Source: Bacteroidota bacterium (lineage in GTDB: Bacteria; Bacteroidota; Bacteroidia; Chitinophagales; BACL12). From it: a stretch of 64,000 nucleotides of DNA. Position numbers and translations under genes: made by a program. This document shows positions 9,497 to 17,626 of this stretch, piece by piece. The first letter of the stretch is position 1, and each line of letters starts with the position of its first letter. The DNA is taken from positions 2,328,501 through 2,392,500 of the forward strand of contig JADJIS010000003.1 of assembly GCA_016706865.1 (NCBI GenBank). Direction: 5' to 3'. A model generated the notes under the pieces. It was given only the letters and a program-made list of their open reading frames with translations. It searched no databases and was not told the origin of the DNA.

Positions 9497-10132
9497 ATGG
9501 CATTAAGATTAGGCGATATCGCACCCGATTTTACGGCAGAAACAACCGAGGGAACATTACAGTTTCACCAATGGCTTGGCGACAACTGGGGAATTTTATT
9601 TTCTCACCCCGCCGACTTTACTCCGGTTTGCACCACTGAATTAGGATATATGAGCTCGATAAAAAGTGAATTTGATAAACGAGGGGTAAAAGTGTTGGCA
9701 ATAAGTGTTGATCCTCTGGATTCGCACGAAAAATGGGTGCACGATATAAATGAAACACAAAATACCACTGTAAATTTTCCGATGATCGCCGATGAAGATA
9801 AAAAAATCGCAATGTTATATGATATGATACATCCGAATGCAACAGAAAAAACCACAGTTAGATCAGTTTTTGTGATAGGGCCTGATAAAAAAATAAAACT
9901 TACACTTACTTATCCTGCATCAACTGGTCGTAATTTCTCAGAATTATTACGCGTAATAGATTCGCTGCAATTAACAGCAAAATATAGTGTTGCCACTCCC
10001 GCAAACTGGAAAAATGGGGAGGATTGTATAATTGTACCTGCTGTATCAGATGAAGATGCCTATAAAAAATTCCCTAAAGGATATAAAAAGATAAAACCTT
10101 ATTTACGTATAACTCCACAGCCGGATCTTTAA
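9497..10132 (+). CDS. Peroxiredoxin, 1-Cys (Prx6) type
   Basis: A 211-residue thiol peroxidase that reduces hydrogen peroxide and organic peroxides. The active-site motif PADFTPVCTTE holds the peroxidatic Cys45 with Thr42, and the supporting Arg is R122 in TVRSVFVIG. The length and the C-terminal extension ending YLRITPQPDL fit the Prx6 group. A second Cys (C177, in NGEDCIIVP) is not in the usual resolving position. It is a single-gene unit; transcription should end in the hairpin at 10148-10200. No promoter box matching the consensus was found, only a loose CACTTTG about 40 bp upstream. Confidence 0.95.
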   Translation: MALRLGDIAPDFTAETTEGTLQFHQWLGDNWGILFSHPADFTPVCTTELGYMSSIKSEFDKRGVKVLAISVDPLDSHEKWVHDINETQNTTVNFPMIADEDKKIAMLYDMIHPNATEKTTVRSVFVIGPDKKIKLTLTYPASTGRNFSELLRVIDSLQLTAKYSVATPANWKNGEDCIIVPAVSDEDAYKKFPKGYKKIKPYLRITPQPDL

Positions 10133-10147
10133 ATTAATTAAATTAAA

Positions 10148-10200
10148 AAACCATTAGAACATCTTTTATTCGAAAATGTTTTAATGGTTTATTTTCTTTT
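10148..10200. terminator. Bidirectional terminator between peroxiredoxin and kinase genes
   Basis: A 15-bp stem (AAACCATTAGAACAT 10148-10162 with ATGTTTTAATGGTTT 10176-10190) contains one G-U pair. It is flanked by ATTTTCTTTT on the plus side and by AAAAAA on the other, so it can end transcription of both convergent genes. Confidence 0.85.
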
Positions 10201-10211
10201 AGATGAGATTT

Positions 10212-12113
10212 TTAAATATTATGTATAAATAATTTAATCTCGGTTCCTTTATCAGCGGCGGAATTAATATTTAACTTCCAATTGTGAAGCGCAGCTCTTT
10301 CTTTCATGTTTTTAAGCCCGTTGCCACCCGACCTATCAAGTTTAGATTCCGGATCAAATCCAATACCATTATCCTTTATCGACATGATCAATATATCTTT
10401 TGATCTTGAAAAATTGATATTTATCTGAGTAGCCGTAGCATATTTAACAGCATTATTAAGAGCCTCCTTAAAAATAAGATATAGATCACGTCGCTCTTCC
10501 ATTCCTATTTTTATATTTTCCAATTCTTTAAATACAGGCATTTGCAATTCAATTTTGTGCGTATTACATAAGCCGGAAGCGAAATTGAACATTCTATCTG
10601 CAATGTTTTCAAAAGAATCGTTTGATGGTTTAATAGCCCAAACTATATCACTCATATTATCGATCATTTCCCTGGAGCTTTCGCTCATAATAGATAAAAG
10701 AGAAGATGCGTCCGGATGTTGTTCTTTGATTTTTTCATTCACAATATCACTATACATTCGTATGCTGCTTAATGTTGATCCGATATCATCATGCAGATCT
10801 GCGGCAATACTGTTTCTTAATTGAAATTCTTTTAATTGTTGCTTTAGTGTATACCTGTTATAAATGGTAAATGCGGAAATAGCCAGCAAAATAAATCCGG
10901 CTATAAGAATATAATTTAAACTGTTTTTTCGTTTTATCAATTGTTCCTGAATTGCAGCATTTTCATTCAACAATTGAATGGTCTTTTCCTTTTGTGTTAC
11001 ATCAAATCGCGTTTGCATGGCAATAATATCTGCATTGAATTGTTGTTTATTCAATGTATCGTTAACGATTCTGTTTATTTCAAGAAAGTCGAATGCCATT
11101 TTATAATCTCCCGTTTTATAATAAGCCCTGGAAAGAATATCGCTGGAGGAGGCAATATGTTCGTTATATAAATTTCTTTTTGCAATATTATATGCATTTG
11201 TAGCGAATGGAATACTCAGTTCTGGCTTATTTAAACTTAAATTCACGTCAGCCAGTTGAGAATAGTTTCGCGCAATATCATTACTATCACGCTGGCCAAG
11301 GGCGAATTTAAGTCCCATGGAATAATATCTTTCTGCTTCAGTATATTTATTTTGTTCCATATAAACATCCCCAATATTGCCATGATACATCGACATGTTA
11401 TTCAAATCGTTAATACTATCCCCAATATTAATTGCTGAAAACAAGTTTTTTAATGCGAGATCATAATTTTTTTGATGTTTATAGATGTTGGCGAGGTTAT
11501 TAATTACAATTGAGGCCATTGCCATATTATTGATCTTATTATAAAGCACTAAAGCTTTATTATAATATTCAACACTTTTATCATACAATTCCTGATAATA
11601 ATATATGGAACCGATCGTTTGAAATATCCGTGCTTTTCTATCATCGTTATTTGCAATTTCAGCGTATACGGATGACGAATCACAATATTGCAGTGCCTTA
11701 TCAAATATTCGCAACTGCATATATATATCCGCTTTATTTAAATAGATAAGCGCCAAACGTTTAGGTTCCTTCTCTTTATAAGCATAAATAAGTGCGGAGT
11801 CCTGAAATATCAATGAAGAATCAAATTTGGCAGCAAACCCATAAGCCACCGATATATTTAAATAACAACCCGCAATCCCTTTATTCCAGCTAATTTCTTT
11901 TCCGAGTTCAACTCCTTTTCTTGCAAACTCCAATGCTTCCTGCTGATCCTGATGTACCACTAGACCTGCCAACATTCGATAGGCAACAACAGTATTGGTA
12001 TCCTTTACATTTAATGATACCACATTTCGTAAACTATCTGTATTTATCTTCTGAGTAATACCGGGAATACAACTCATTATTAAAATTCCGGCGATCAGGT
12101 TTTTGATTTTCAT
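10212..12113 (-). CDS. TPR-containing sensor histidine kinase (HisKA_3), third copy
   Basis: A 633-residue kinase built like the one at 2941-4878: signal peptide (1-20, ending GITQ), periplasmic TPR repeats (about 35-350), a short coiled linker, a membrane helix (about 400-420), HisKA_3 with H441 in AADLHDDIGSTLSSIRMYSD, and HATPase_c (KDNGIGF, GGNGLKNMKERA). The catalytic part is very similar to the two kinases at 2.9-8 kb. No response regulator is adjacent, so it may signal through the one at 2245-2886 (inference). A -7 box lies at 12162-12169. Confidence 0.92.
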   Translation of the reverse strand: MKIKNLIAGILIMSCIPGITQKINTDSLRNVVSLNVKDTNTVVAYRMLAGLVVHQDQQEALEFARKGVELGKEISWNKGIAGCYLNISVAYGFAAKFDSSLIFQDSALIYAYKEKEPKRLALIYLNKADIYMQLRIFDKALQYCDSSSVYAEIANNDDRKARIFQTIGSIYYYQELYDKSVEYYNKALVLYNKINNMAMASIVINNLANIYKHQKNYDLALKNLFSAINIGDSINDLNNMSMYHGNIGDVYMEQNKYTEAERYYSMGLKFALGQRDSNDIARNYSQLADVNLSLNKPELSIPFATNAYNIAKRNLYNEHIASSSDILSRAYYKTGDYKMAFDFLEINRIVNDTLNKQQFNADIIAMQTRFDVTQKEKTIQLLNENAAIQEQLIKRKNSLNYILIAGFILLAISAFTIYNRYTLKQQLKEFQLRNSIAADLHDDIGSTLSSIRMYSDIVNEKIKEQHPDASSLLSIMSESSREMIDNMSDIVWAIKPSNDSFENIADRMFNFASGLCNTHKIELQMPVFKELENIKIGMEERRDLYLIFKEALNNAVKYATATQININFSRSKDILIMSIKDNGIGFDPESKLDRSGGNGLKNMKERAALHNWKLNINSAADKGTEIKLFIHNI

Positions 12114-12161
12114 GTTGAAATAGTATTAAAAGTCGTGGTTTTACTGATCTGATACAAAATC

Positions 12162-12169
12162 CAAACTTA
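12162..12169 (-). promoter_or_regulatory. Putative -7 box TAAGTTTG for the third kinase
   Basis: The minus strand reads TAAGTTTG, a full match to TAnnTTTG, about 49 bp before the start codon. Confidence 0.45.
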
Positions 12170-12287
12170 CAAGTTCTGTGGGTAAACGCAACATTAAAGT
12201 AATAGTAGCACCTTATTTTGCATAGGTGTATAATGCAAAAATATGTTTACTCTTTCATTAAAAAAACCTGTTTCTTAGCAAATAAAA

Positions 12288-13982
12288 TTATTCTTTTAAT
12301 ATCATAAATGAACCGGAATACGAATTTTCAGCTGTCCGTAACTGAATAAAATACAATCCATTATCGAGGCTCCTTGTTGTCAAAGTTAAATCATCACCTG
12401 AAAAATTTTGTTGGTCTATTACTTTTTTTCCATTCATATCATAAACAACATATTCGCCATTTTTAATATTATCAGGCAGGGTGATGAATATATTATCGGA
12501 AGTTGGATTTGGATAAATAGATAATGGATCAAAAGAATTTGAACCTACTATATTTTCTACAAGCATAGGCTCCAATTTAAATAAACCCCAATTTTCATCC
12601 CCGGTAGTGTCTATACCAAAAAAATATACATCACCATCCAAAAATGCGGTTGTTCTGAATGGAGAAGCTCCCGGATAAATAATTGTTGATGCTGCTGATC
12701 CACTGCACTGCATAATGCGATTTTGCATTGCAAAGTCCGAAACTTTTACGAGTGCACGGCAATAAAATTCGGGTCGGTCATCTTCGCTGTTAAAATTTGA
12801 AATTTCAGGAACAGAACCTAATCCTTCCAGTTCATATATCATAGAAGTTCCTGCAGTGGTGCCATCACTTTTGCATAATCCATATTTAGTAAATCCTTCT
12901 GCATTTCCGTAAAAATATAATGATCCATTTTTATTGTAAATAGATCTGGAGGTAAACATGGCCTGAATTTCATTATCTGTTTCTATAATCTCCGTTCCAC
13001 CAGGTGTTCCATCACTTTTCCAAAAAGCAGAATTATAATAATCACCATCAAAGGCATAAAAATAACAGTCGTCGTTAAAGTTTGTAAACCCGGTAACATT
13101 TTGCAAGGTATTATTTAAAGTTATAGTTCCGGCTGCTGTTCCATCAGTTCGGTATAAATAATATAAAACAGGTAATGTTTCATCTATTCTACCGGTAAAA
13201 TATAAATAGTTATCAATCACAGTAAATTGAGGATCGATACTGCTGGCATATCCATTATTCATCGCGCCATTTATTCCCGGAACTATATCTTTTATGATCA
13301 TTGTTCCGGCACCGGTTCCATCACTTTTATAAATTTCATATCCATAAACATCATCACGTGCGGTAAAAATTAAAGTGCCGTTAAAATTTATCAGATGTTC
13401 GGGATTAGATCCATAAATTCCATCCACCGAAATATCTTTTACCATTTCAGTGCCACCTTCGCTTCCATCGGTTTTCCAGAGTTCAAATCCGTGAGTGCCG
13501 TCGTTGGCGGCAAAAAATAATTCCCCATCCAATTCGGTAAAATAAGGATAATTAAATTCCGGATCAAAAAATCCATAAGGGCCGGGATTAATATCCTTTA
13601 ATATGTGTGTTCCGGCCTCCGTGCCATCCGTTTTCCAAATTTCCATACCATGAGCAAAGTCGTAGGCAAGAAAATATAATTCATTATTAAAAACTACCGG
13701 CATACGATCGGTATATTGTGGCCCCCAATAACTATTATCCAAAATACTTCCGCTTGTTCCCGGATTAATATCTTTCACCAAAACTGTTCCTGCTTCAGTT
13801 CCGTCGCTCGACCACAATTCGTAATCTTCCGGATTTGTGCCATCGTTTGCAAAAAATAATAATTTTTCGTTTACCGTGGCTAAATAGTCGTATCCATAAA
13901 ACGGTAATTTAACAGCACTGACCTGTGCATACATTTGTGTGATTATTAAACAGGAAATTCCAAAAATCAGATTTTTTTTCAT
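12288..13982 (-). CDS. ELWxxDGT-repeat protein with T9SS type A sorting domain
   Basis: A secreted protein of about 564 residues. The start at 13982 gives MKKNLIFGISCLIITQMYAQ, a standard signal peptide; ATG 13988 is two codons upstream. The body is a run of ELWxxDGT repeats (ELWSSDGTEAGT, EIWKTDGTEAGT, ELWKTDGSEGGT, EIYKSDGTGAGT and weaker ones), expected to form a beta-propeller. The last ~75 residues are a type A C-terminal domain (LSIYPNPTSDN ... NGLYFIQL). It should therefore cross the outer membrane by T9SS and become anchored or released. The function of the propeller is not known. It stands as a single gene. Confidence 0.9.
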   Translation of the reverse strand: MKKNLIFGISCLIITQMYAQVSAVKLPFYGYDYLATVNEKLLFFANDGTNPEDYELWSSDGTEAGTVLVKDINPGTSGSILDNSYWGPQYTDRMPVVFNNELYFLAYDFAHGMEIWKTDGTEAGTHILKDINPGPYGFFDPEFNYPYFTELDGELFFAANDGTHGFELWKTDGSEGGTEMVKDISVDGIYGSNPEHLINFNGTLIFTARDDVYGYEIYKSDGTGAGTMIIKDIVPGINGAMNNGYASSIDPQFTVIDNYLYFTGRIDETLPVLYYLYRTDGTAAGTITLNNTLQNVTGFTNFNDDCYFYAFDGDYYNSAFWKSDGTPGGTEIIETDNEIQAMFTSRSIYNKNGSLYFYGNAEGFTKYGLCKSDGTTAGTSMIYELEGLGSVPEISNFNSEDDRPEFYCRALVKVSDFAMQNRIMQCSGSAASTIIYPGASPFRTTAFLDGDVYFFGIDTTGDENWGLFKLEPMLVENIVGSNSFDPLSIYPNPTSDNIFITLPDNIKNGEYVVYDMNGKKVIDQQNFSGDDLTLTTRSLDNGLYFIQLRTAENSYSGSFMILKE

Positions 13983-14182
13983 GATCAAAAGTTTTATGGT
14001 AAATAAATAAACGATCTAACTATGCCTGTGGATCGCTGATTTTTCAAAAAAAAAATTTTATACAATTGAATATTGTTATTCGAAATTAATAAAATTATTG
14101 ATATGGCGATAAAAATTTAACCAATTATTGAATTTTACACTCCGGGCTAAACCTAAATCACCAATGTTTACCTAATTAAACC

Positions 14183-14890
14183 TTATCCTTGTTTTATACT
14201 CCAATCAACAGGATCTATACCATGCAAACGCAAATAATCATTTGTTTTACTGAAGTGTTTTGAACCCAAAAAACCATTATAAGCACTAAAGGGAGAGGGA
14301 TGTGTGGTTTTAAGGATCAAATGTTTTTCAGGATCTATCATCGATGCCTTTTGTTGGGCGTAATTCCCCCATAACAAAAAAACAAGATTTCTGCGCTCTG
14401 CATTGAGTTGCTGAATGGTTGCATCTGTAAAGTTTTGCCAGCCAATATGTTGATGACTGGCGGGTTTATCCTTTTCCACGGTGAGTATCGCATTCAATAA
14501 AAACACGCCCTGTTCAGCCCAACTTTCCAAAGAACCATGTTGAGGAGGGTCTATATTGAGGTCCGTTTTTAATTCTTTAAAAATATTTACAAGGGATGGT
14601 GGTGGTTTTACACCCCGTTGAACACTAAAACATAGACCATGAGCTTGTCCCGGGCCATGGTAAGGATCCTGACCAAGAATTACCACTTTTACTTTGTCAA
14701 AAGGTGTTAAATTATAGGCATTGAATATCCATTTGCCGGGAGGATAAACAAGCTGACCTTTTTGTTTTTCGCTTTCCAGGAAATGTTTTATCTGCTGAAA
14801 ATAAGGCGAAAAAAATTCCTTTCTTAATTTTTGCTTCCAGCTTGATTCAATTTGGATTTTGGCAAGTGATTGTTCTTCTGATTGATCCAT
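14183..14890 (-). CDS. ung: Uracil-DNA glycosylase, family 1
   Basis: A 235-residue enzyme that removes uracil from DNA at the start of base-excision repair. The water-activating motif GQDPYHGPGQAHG holds D75 and H78, the uracil-binding region has LCFSVQRGVKPPPSL, and the DNA-intercalation loop is HPSPFSAYNGFLGSKHF with H197. Family 1 usually has HPSPLSA; the Leu is Phe here, which is a noteworthy swap at the minor-groove wedge loop. It is a single gene, divergent from the ligase-like/CBS gene, with 116 bp between the starts. Confidence 0.97.
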   Translation of the reverse strand: MDQSEEQSLAKIQIESSWKQKLRKEFFSPYFQQIKHFLESEKQKGQLVYPPGKWIFNAYNLTPFDKVKVVILGQDPYHGPGQAHGLCFSVQRGVKPPPSLVNIFKELKTDLNIDPPQHGSLESWAEQGVFLLNAILTVEKDKPASHQHIGWQNFTDATIQQLNAERRNLVFLLWGNYAQQKASMIDPEKHLILKTTHPSPFSAYNGFLGSKHFSKTNDYLRLHGIDPVDWSIKQG

Positions 14891-14981
14891 ACACCCCTTT
14901 AGTTCTGCAATTTTAGAAAATTTAATGCAACTATTTCAACTATTAATGATTAATATCACTTTATTTGGGATAGTTTAATTT

Positions 14982-14989
14982 TACATTTG
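14982..14989 (+). promoter_or_regulatory. Putative -7 box TACATTTG for the GCS2/CBS gene
   Basis: TACATTTG matches TAnnTTTG fully and lies 17 bp before the ATG at 15007. A TTTG at 14964-14967 may be part of an upstream element, although the spacing is short. Confidence 0.5.
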
Positions 14990-15006
14990 AGGATTAAGAC
15001 TGCACC

Positions 15007-16893
15007 ATGGGAGATACTAATGCCAAAATTAAGGGGACCAAGAGCAAATACATGCAATTTGTAAATGCATTACTCAACGACATTGAAGCATTAGAACAAA
15101 TGGTTAATGATCATGCATTTGACGGAGATATTGAAAGAATAGGTGCTGAACAGGAGATCTGTATTGTTAATGAAGAATGGAAACCTGCCAATAATTCTTT
15201 GGAAATATTGGCGGATATTAATGATCCTTGTTTTACAACTGAACTTGCAAAATACAACCTTGAAATAAATTTACACCCTATTGAATTAAAGGCCGGTTGT
15301 TTTTTAGCCATTGAAAAAGATCTTTCAGAAAAATTTTTCCGGGCACAAAGATCTGCAGAAAAATTAAATTCAAAACTCGTTTTGGCGGGAATATTACCTA
15401 CAATTTCGAGAAATGAAATTACACTTGATTATTTAACTCCACTTGACCGCTATCATCATTTAAGTAAAAAATTGCGCAATTTACGTGGAAGAAAATTCGA
15501 CCTGTATTTAAAAGGGGTGGATGAAATTCATATTCGTCATGATAGTATCATGTTTGAAGCCTGCAATACAAGTTTTCAATCACATTTGCAGATAAATCCC
15601 GAAGATTTTGTGCCGGCTTATAATTGGGCTTTAGCAATTTCGGCGCCGGTATTAGCAGTAACTTCTAATTCCCCTTTATTATTGGGAAAAGAATTATGGA
15701 GTGAAATTCGCATCGCATTATTTCAACAAAGTATTGATACACGACATAGCATTGATGAATTCAGAGAACAACGCCCAAGAGTTACTTTCGGAAAAGATTG
15801 GATCTATAAATCTATAACAGAAATTTACAAAGAAGATATAACTCGTTTTGAAGTATTAATGCCTGCAGAAATAAATGAAAATTCATTGGAGGATCTTAAA
15901 AATAATAAGATACCGGAATTGAAAGCATTGCGTTTGCATAATGGTACCGTTTACCGTTGGAATCGAATGTGTTATGGCATTTCTGATAATAAACCACATT
16001 TACGTATTGAGAACAGATATGTTCCCGCAGGGCCTACTATTCAGGATGAAATTGCCAATATGGCATTCTGGATCGGCTTGATGAAAGCCAGACCTGAAAA
16101 CACAAAAAAAATATGGGAACACTTTGATTTTAAGGATGTAAAATCCAACTTTTTTAAAGCGGCCCGTGCAGGAATTGAAAGTGTTTTTATTTGGAGGGAT
16201 AAAGCAATATCTGCAAAAGATCTAATATTAAATGAATTATTGCCACTTGCACATGAAGGTTTAAAGATTTCAGGAATTCCGGATGAGGAAATATTTTTAT
16301 ACCTCGGCATTATAGAAAAAAGGTTACATACTAATACAGGCGCACAATGGCAGGTAAATAATTTTCGCAAATTAAAAAAAGAAATAAATGTAAGTGATGC
16401 CGTAAAGGTGATCACCGAAAGTATGCACGCATATCAACAAATGAATACTCCTGTTTGCAATTGGGATTCAATAGATACTATAAAGGCCGTGAAACATCAA
16501 ATAAGTAACATGACCATTATCAAACAACTTATGAGCACCGATGTTTTAACAGTGTATCCTGACGATCCGATAGCTTTGGTAAAAAATATTATGATGTGGA
16601 ACGACGTAAACCATTTAATTATAGAAGATAAAAAAGGGAAATTAATGGGTGTAATTACTTCCGGACATTTAAAAGAATTATACGAAGCGCAGGAAAATAC
16701 AGATTCCATTCCCGTTAAAAAATTAATGCGCAAAGAAATACTCACCATCACTCCCGACACCGCAATTGAAGACGCATTAAAAATTATGCAAGACCACTGG
16801 ATCAGCAGTTTACCGGTTGTGCAGGATAATAAATTGATGGGCATAATTACGAAGAAAGATATGATGAGGTGGCTTGCTTTAAAGGGGACATAG
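15007..16893 (+). CDS. Glutamate-cysteine-ligase-like (GCS2) protein with C-terminal CBS pair
   Basis: A 628-residue two-part protein. Residues about 20-480 resemble the carboxylate-amine ligase family of plant-type and YbdK glutamate-cysteine ligases (IERIGAEQEICIVNEEWKP; KYNLEINLHPIEL; HLQINPEDFVPAYNWALAISAPVLA; LRIENRYVPAGPT). Residues about 505-625 are two CBS motifs (LMSTDVLTVYPDDP...GVITSGHLKEL; LMRKEILTITPDTAIEDAL...GIITKKDMMRWL), which normally bind adenine nucleotides. A gamma-glutamyl ligase regulated by adenylates is a reasonable inference; the substrate is unknown. The stop codon TAG lies inside the first unit of the heptamer array that follows. Confidence 0.85.
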   Translation: MGDTNAKIKGTKSKYMQFVNALLNDIEALEQMVNDHAFDGDIERIGAEQEICIVNEEWKPANNSLEILADINDPCFTTELAKYNLEINLHPIELKAGCFLAIEKDLSEKFFRAQRSAEKLNSKLVLAGILPTISRNEITLDYLTPLDRYHHLSKKLRNLRGRKFDLYLKGVDEIHIRHDSIMFEACNTSFQSHLQINPEDFVPAYNWALAISAPVLAVTSNSPLLLGKELWSEIRIALFQQSIDTRHSIDEFREQRPRVTFGKDWIYKSITEIYKEDITRFEVLMPAEINENSLEDLKNNKIPELKALRLHNGTVYRWNRMCYGISDNKPHLRIENRYVPAGPTIQDEIANMAFWIGLMKARPENTKKIWEHFDFKDVKSNFFKAARAGIESVFIWRDKAISAKDLILNELLPLAHEGLKISGIPDEEIFLYLGIIEKRLHTNTGAQWQVNNFRKLKKEINVSDAVKVITESMHAYQQMNTPVCNWDSIDTIKAVKHQISNMTIIKQLMSTDVLTVYPDDPIALVKNIMMWNDVNHLIIEDKKGKLMGVITSGHLKELYEAQENTDSIPVKKLMRKEILTITPDTAIEDALKIMQDHWISSLPVVQDNKLMGIITKKDMMRWLALKGT

Positions 16894-17024
16894 GACATAG
16901 GATAAAGGACATAGGACTGGATATAGGACATGGTAAAATTGACATAGGATTGGACACAGGACATAGGATAAAGGACATAGGACATAGGACCTAGGACGTA
17001 GGACATAGGACAGATATAGGACAT
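16888..17024 (+). repeat. Heptamer tandem array, consensus ACATAGG
   Basis: Two blocks of a degenerate 7-bp repeat (ACATAGG, ATAAAGG, ACACAGG, ACCTAGG, ACGTAGG) are separated by GATATAGGACATGGTAAAAT-like spacer sequence; the same spacer recurs at about 17015-17040. The first unit overlaps the stop codon of the preceding gene. The unit resembles that of the array at 27454-27488. Confidence 0.95.
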
Positions 17025-17065
17025 TGTAAAATTGACATAGGAAAACAAACGGTGGGATTTTGCTA

Positions 17066-17083
17066 AAATTTCGCAAGAAATTT
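17066..17083. repeat. GCAA-loop hairpin, copy 1
   Basis: The inverted repeat AAATTTC-GCAA-GAAATTT would fold as a 7-bp stem with a GNRA tetraloop in RNA. Exact copies lie at 17218-17235, 17363-17380, 27619-27636 and 63981-63998; the first four are each followed by AAACTCC and a CTCCTNN heptamer tract. Confidence 0.9.
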
Positions 17084-17086
17084 AAA

Positions 17087-17114
17087 CTCCTTTCTCCTCT
17101 CTCCTTTCTCCTTT
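17087..17114 (+). repeat. Heptamer array CTCCTTT/CTCCTCT (4 units)
   Basis: A pure pyrimidine tract with a strict 7-bp period. Related tracts follow the other GCAA hairpins at 17239-17259 (3 units), 17384-17411 (4 units) and 27640-27701 (9 units, one of them 6 bp). Confidence 0.95.
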
Positions 17115-17115
17115 T

Positions 17116-17411
17116 TAGTATCAGGAAAACAAATAGTGGAATTTTGCAAATTTCTTAATACGGAGCTAGTGAGGCTCTCGCTCCCAGCGAGGGTCTCACT
17201 AATGGTATAAACCAAAAAAATTTCGCAAGAAATTTAAACTCCTCTCTCCTTTCTCCTTTTTAGTATCAGGAAAACAAATAGTGGAATTTTGCAAATTTCT
17301 TAATACGGGGCTGGGGGGGCTTTCCCCCCCCGGGGGGGGCTCACTAATGGTATAAACCAAAAAAATTTCGCAAGAAATTTAAACTCCTCTCTCCTTTCTC
17401 CTCTCTCCTTT
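17116..17411 (+). repeat. Tandem 145-bp mosaic repeat, two copies
   Basis: Units start at 17116 and 17261 with TAGTATCAGG. Each holds GTGGAATTTTGC, a hairpin block, TCACTAATGGTATAAACC, the GCAA hairpin and a CTCCTNN tract. In unit 1 the hairpin is AGTGAGGCTCTCGCT (17168-17182), loop CCC, AGCGAGGGTCTCACT (17186-17200): 15 bp with two G-U pairs. The same hairpin is at 27553-27585. In unit 2 the equivalent 34-base block has become runs of G and C (17309-17340), while the flanks are identical. Unit 2 has one more pyrimidine heptamer. No open reading frame runs through the region. Confidence 0.95.
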
Positions 17412-17505
17412 TTTGAACAATCAATAAATATCAATAAAACGCATTTTCATCAAAACATTTTCCCTATTGAATTATTCATTGGAACAAACAGCTCCATGCC
17501 GACAA

Positions 17506-17540
17506 AATTGTCAATTATCAATTGTCAATTATCAATCAGC
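17506..17540 (+). repeat. Heptamer array AATTGTC/AATTATC (5 units)
   Basis: AATTGTC, AATTATC, AATTGTC, AATTATC and AATCAGC lie head to tail in strict 7-bp register. The last unit is the left arm of the palindrome at 17534-17551. Confidence 0.9.
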
Positions 17541-17551
17541 CGCGGCTGATT
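17534..17551. repeat. Perfect 18-bp palindrome
   Basis: AATCAGCCGCGGCTGATT is identical to its own reverse complement and stands out as GC-rich in an AT-rich intergenic stretch 76 bp before the oligopeptidase start. It could be a protein-binding site or a cruciform; it has no T-tract. Confidence 0.75.
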
Positions 17552-17626
17552 AAAATACGTTAAATAAGGCTTTAATCCTTGTGGCTTCAGTTCGCAACCC
17601 GTATTTTTACTGCAAATATTACACAA

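Noticed and set aside
16888..17114. Repeats that could be mistaken for a CRISPR array
   Set aside because: The units are 7 bp, contiguous and without spacers; no cas genes are present.
17579..17626. Extension of the oligopeptidase to the TTG at 17579
   Set aside because: It would place 16 unrelated residues before a clear lipoprotein signal.
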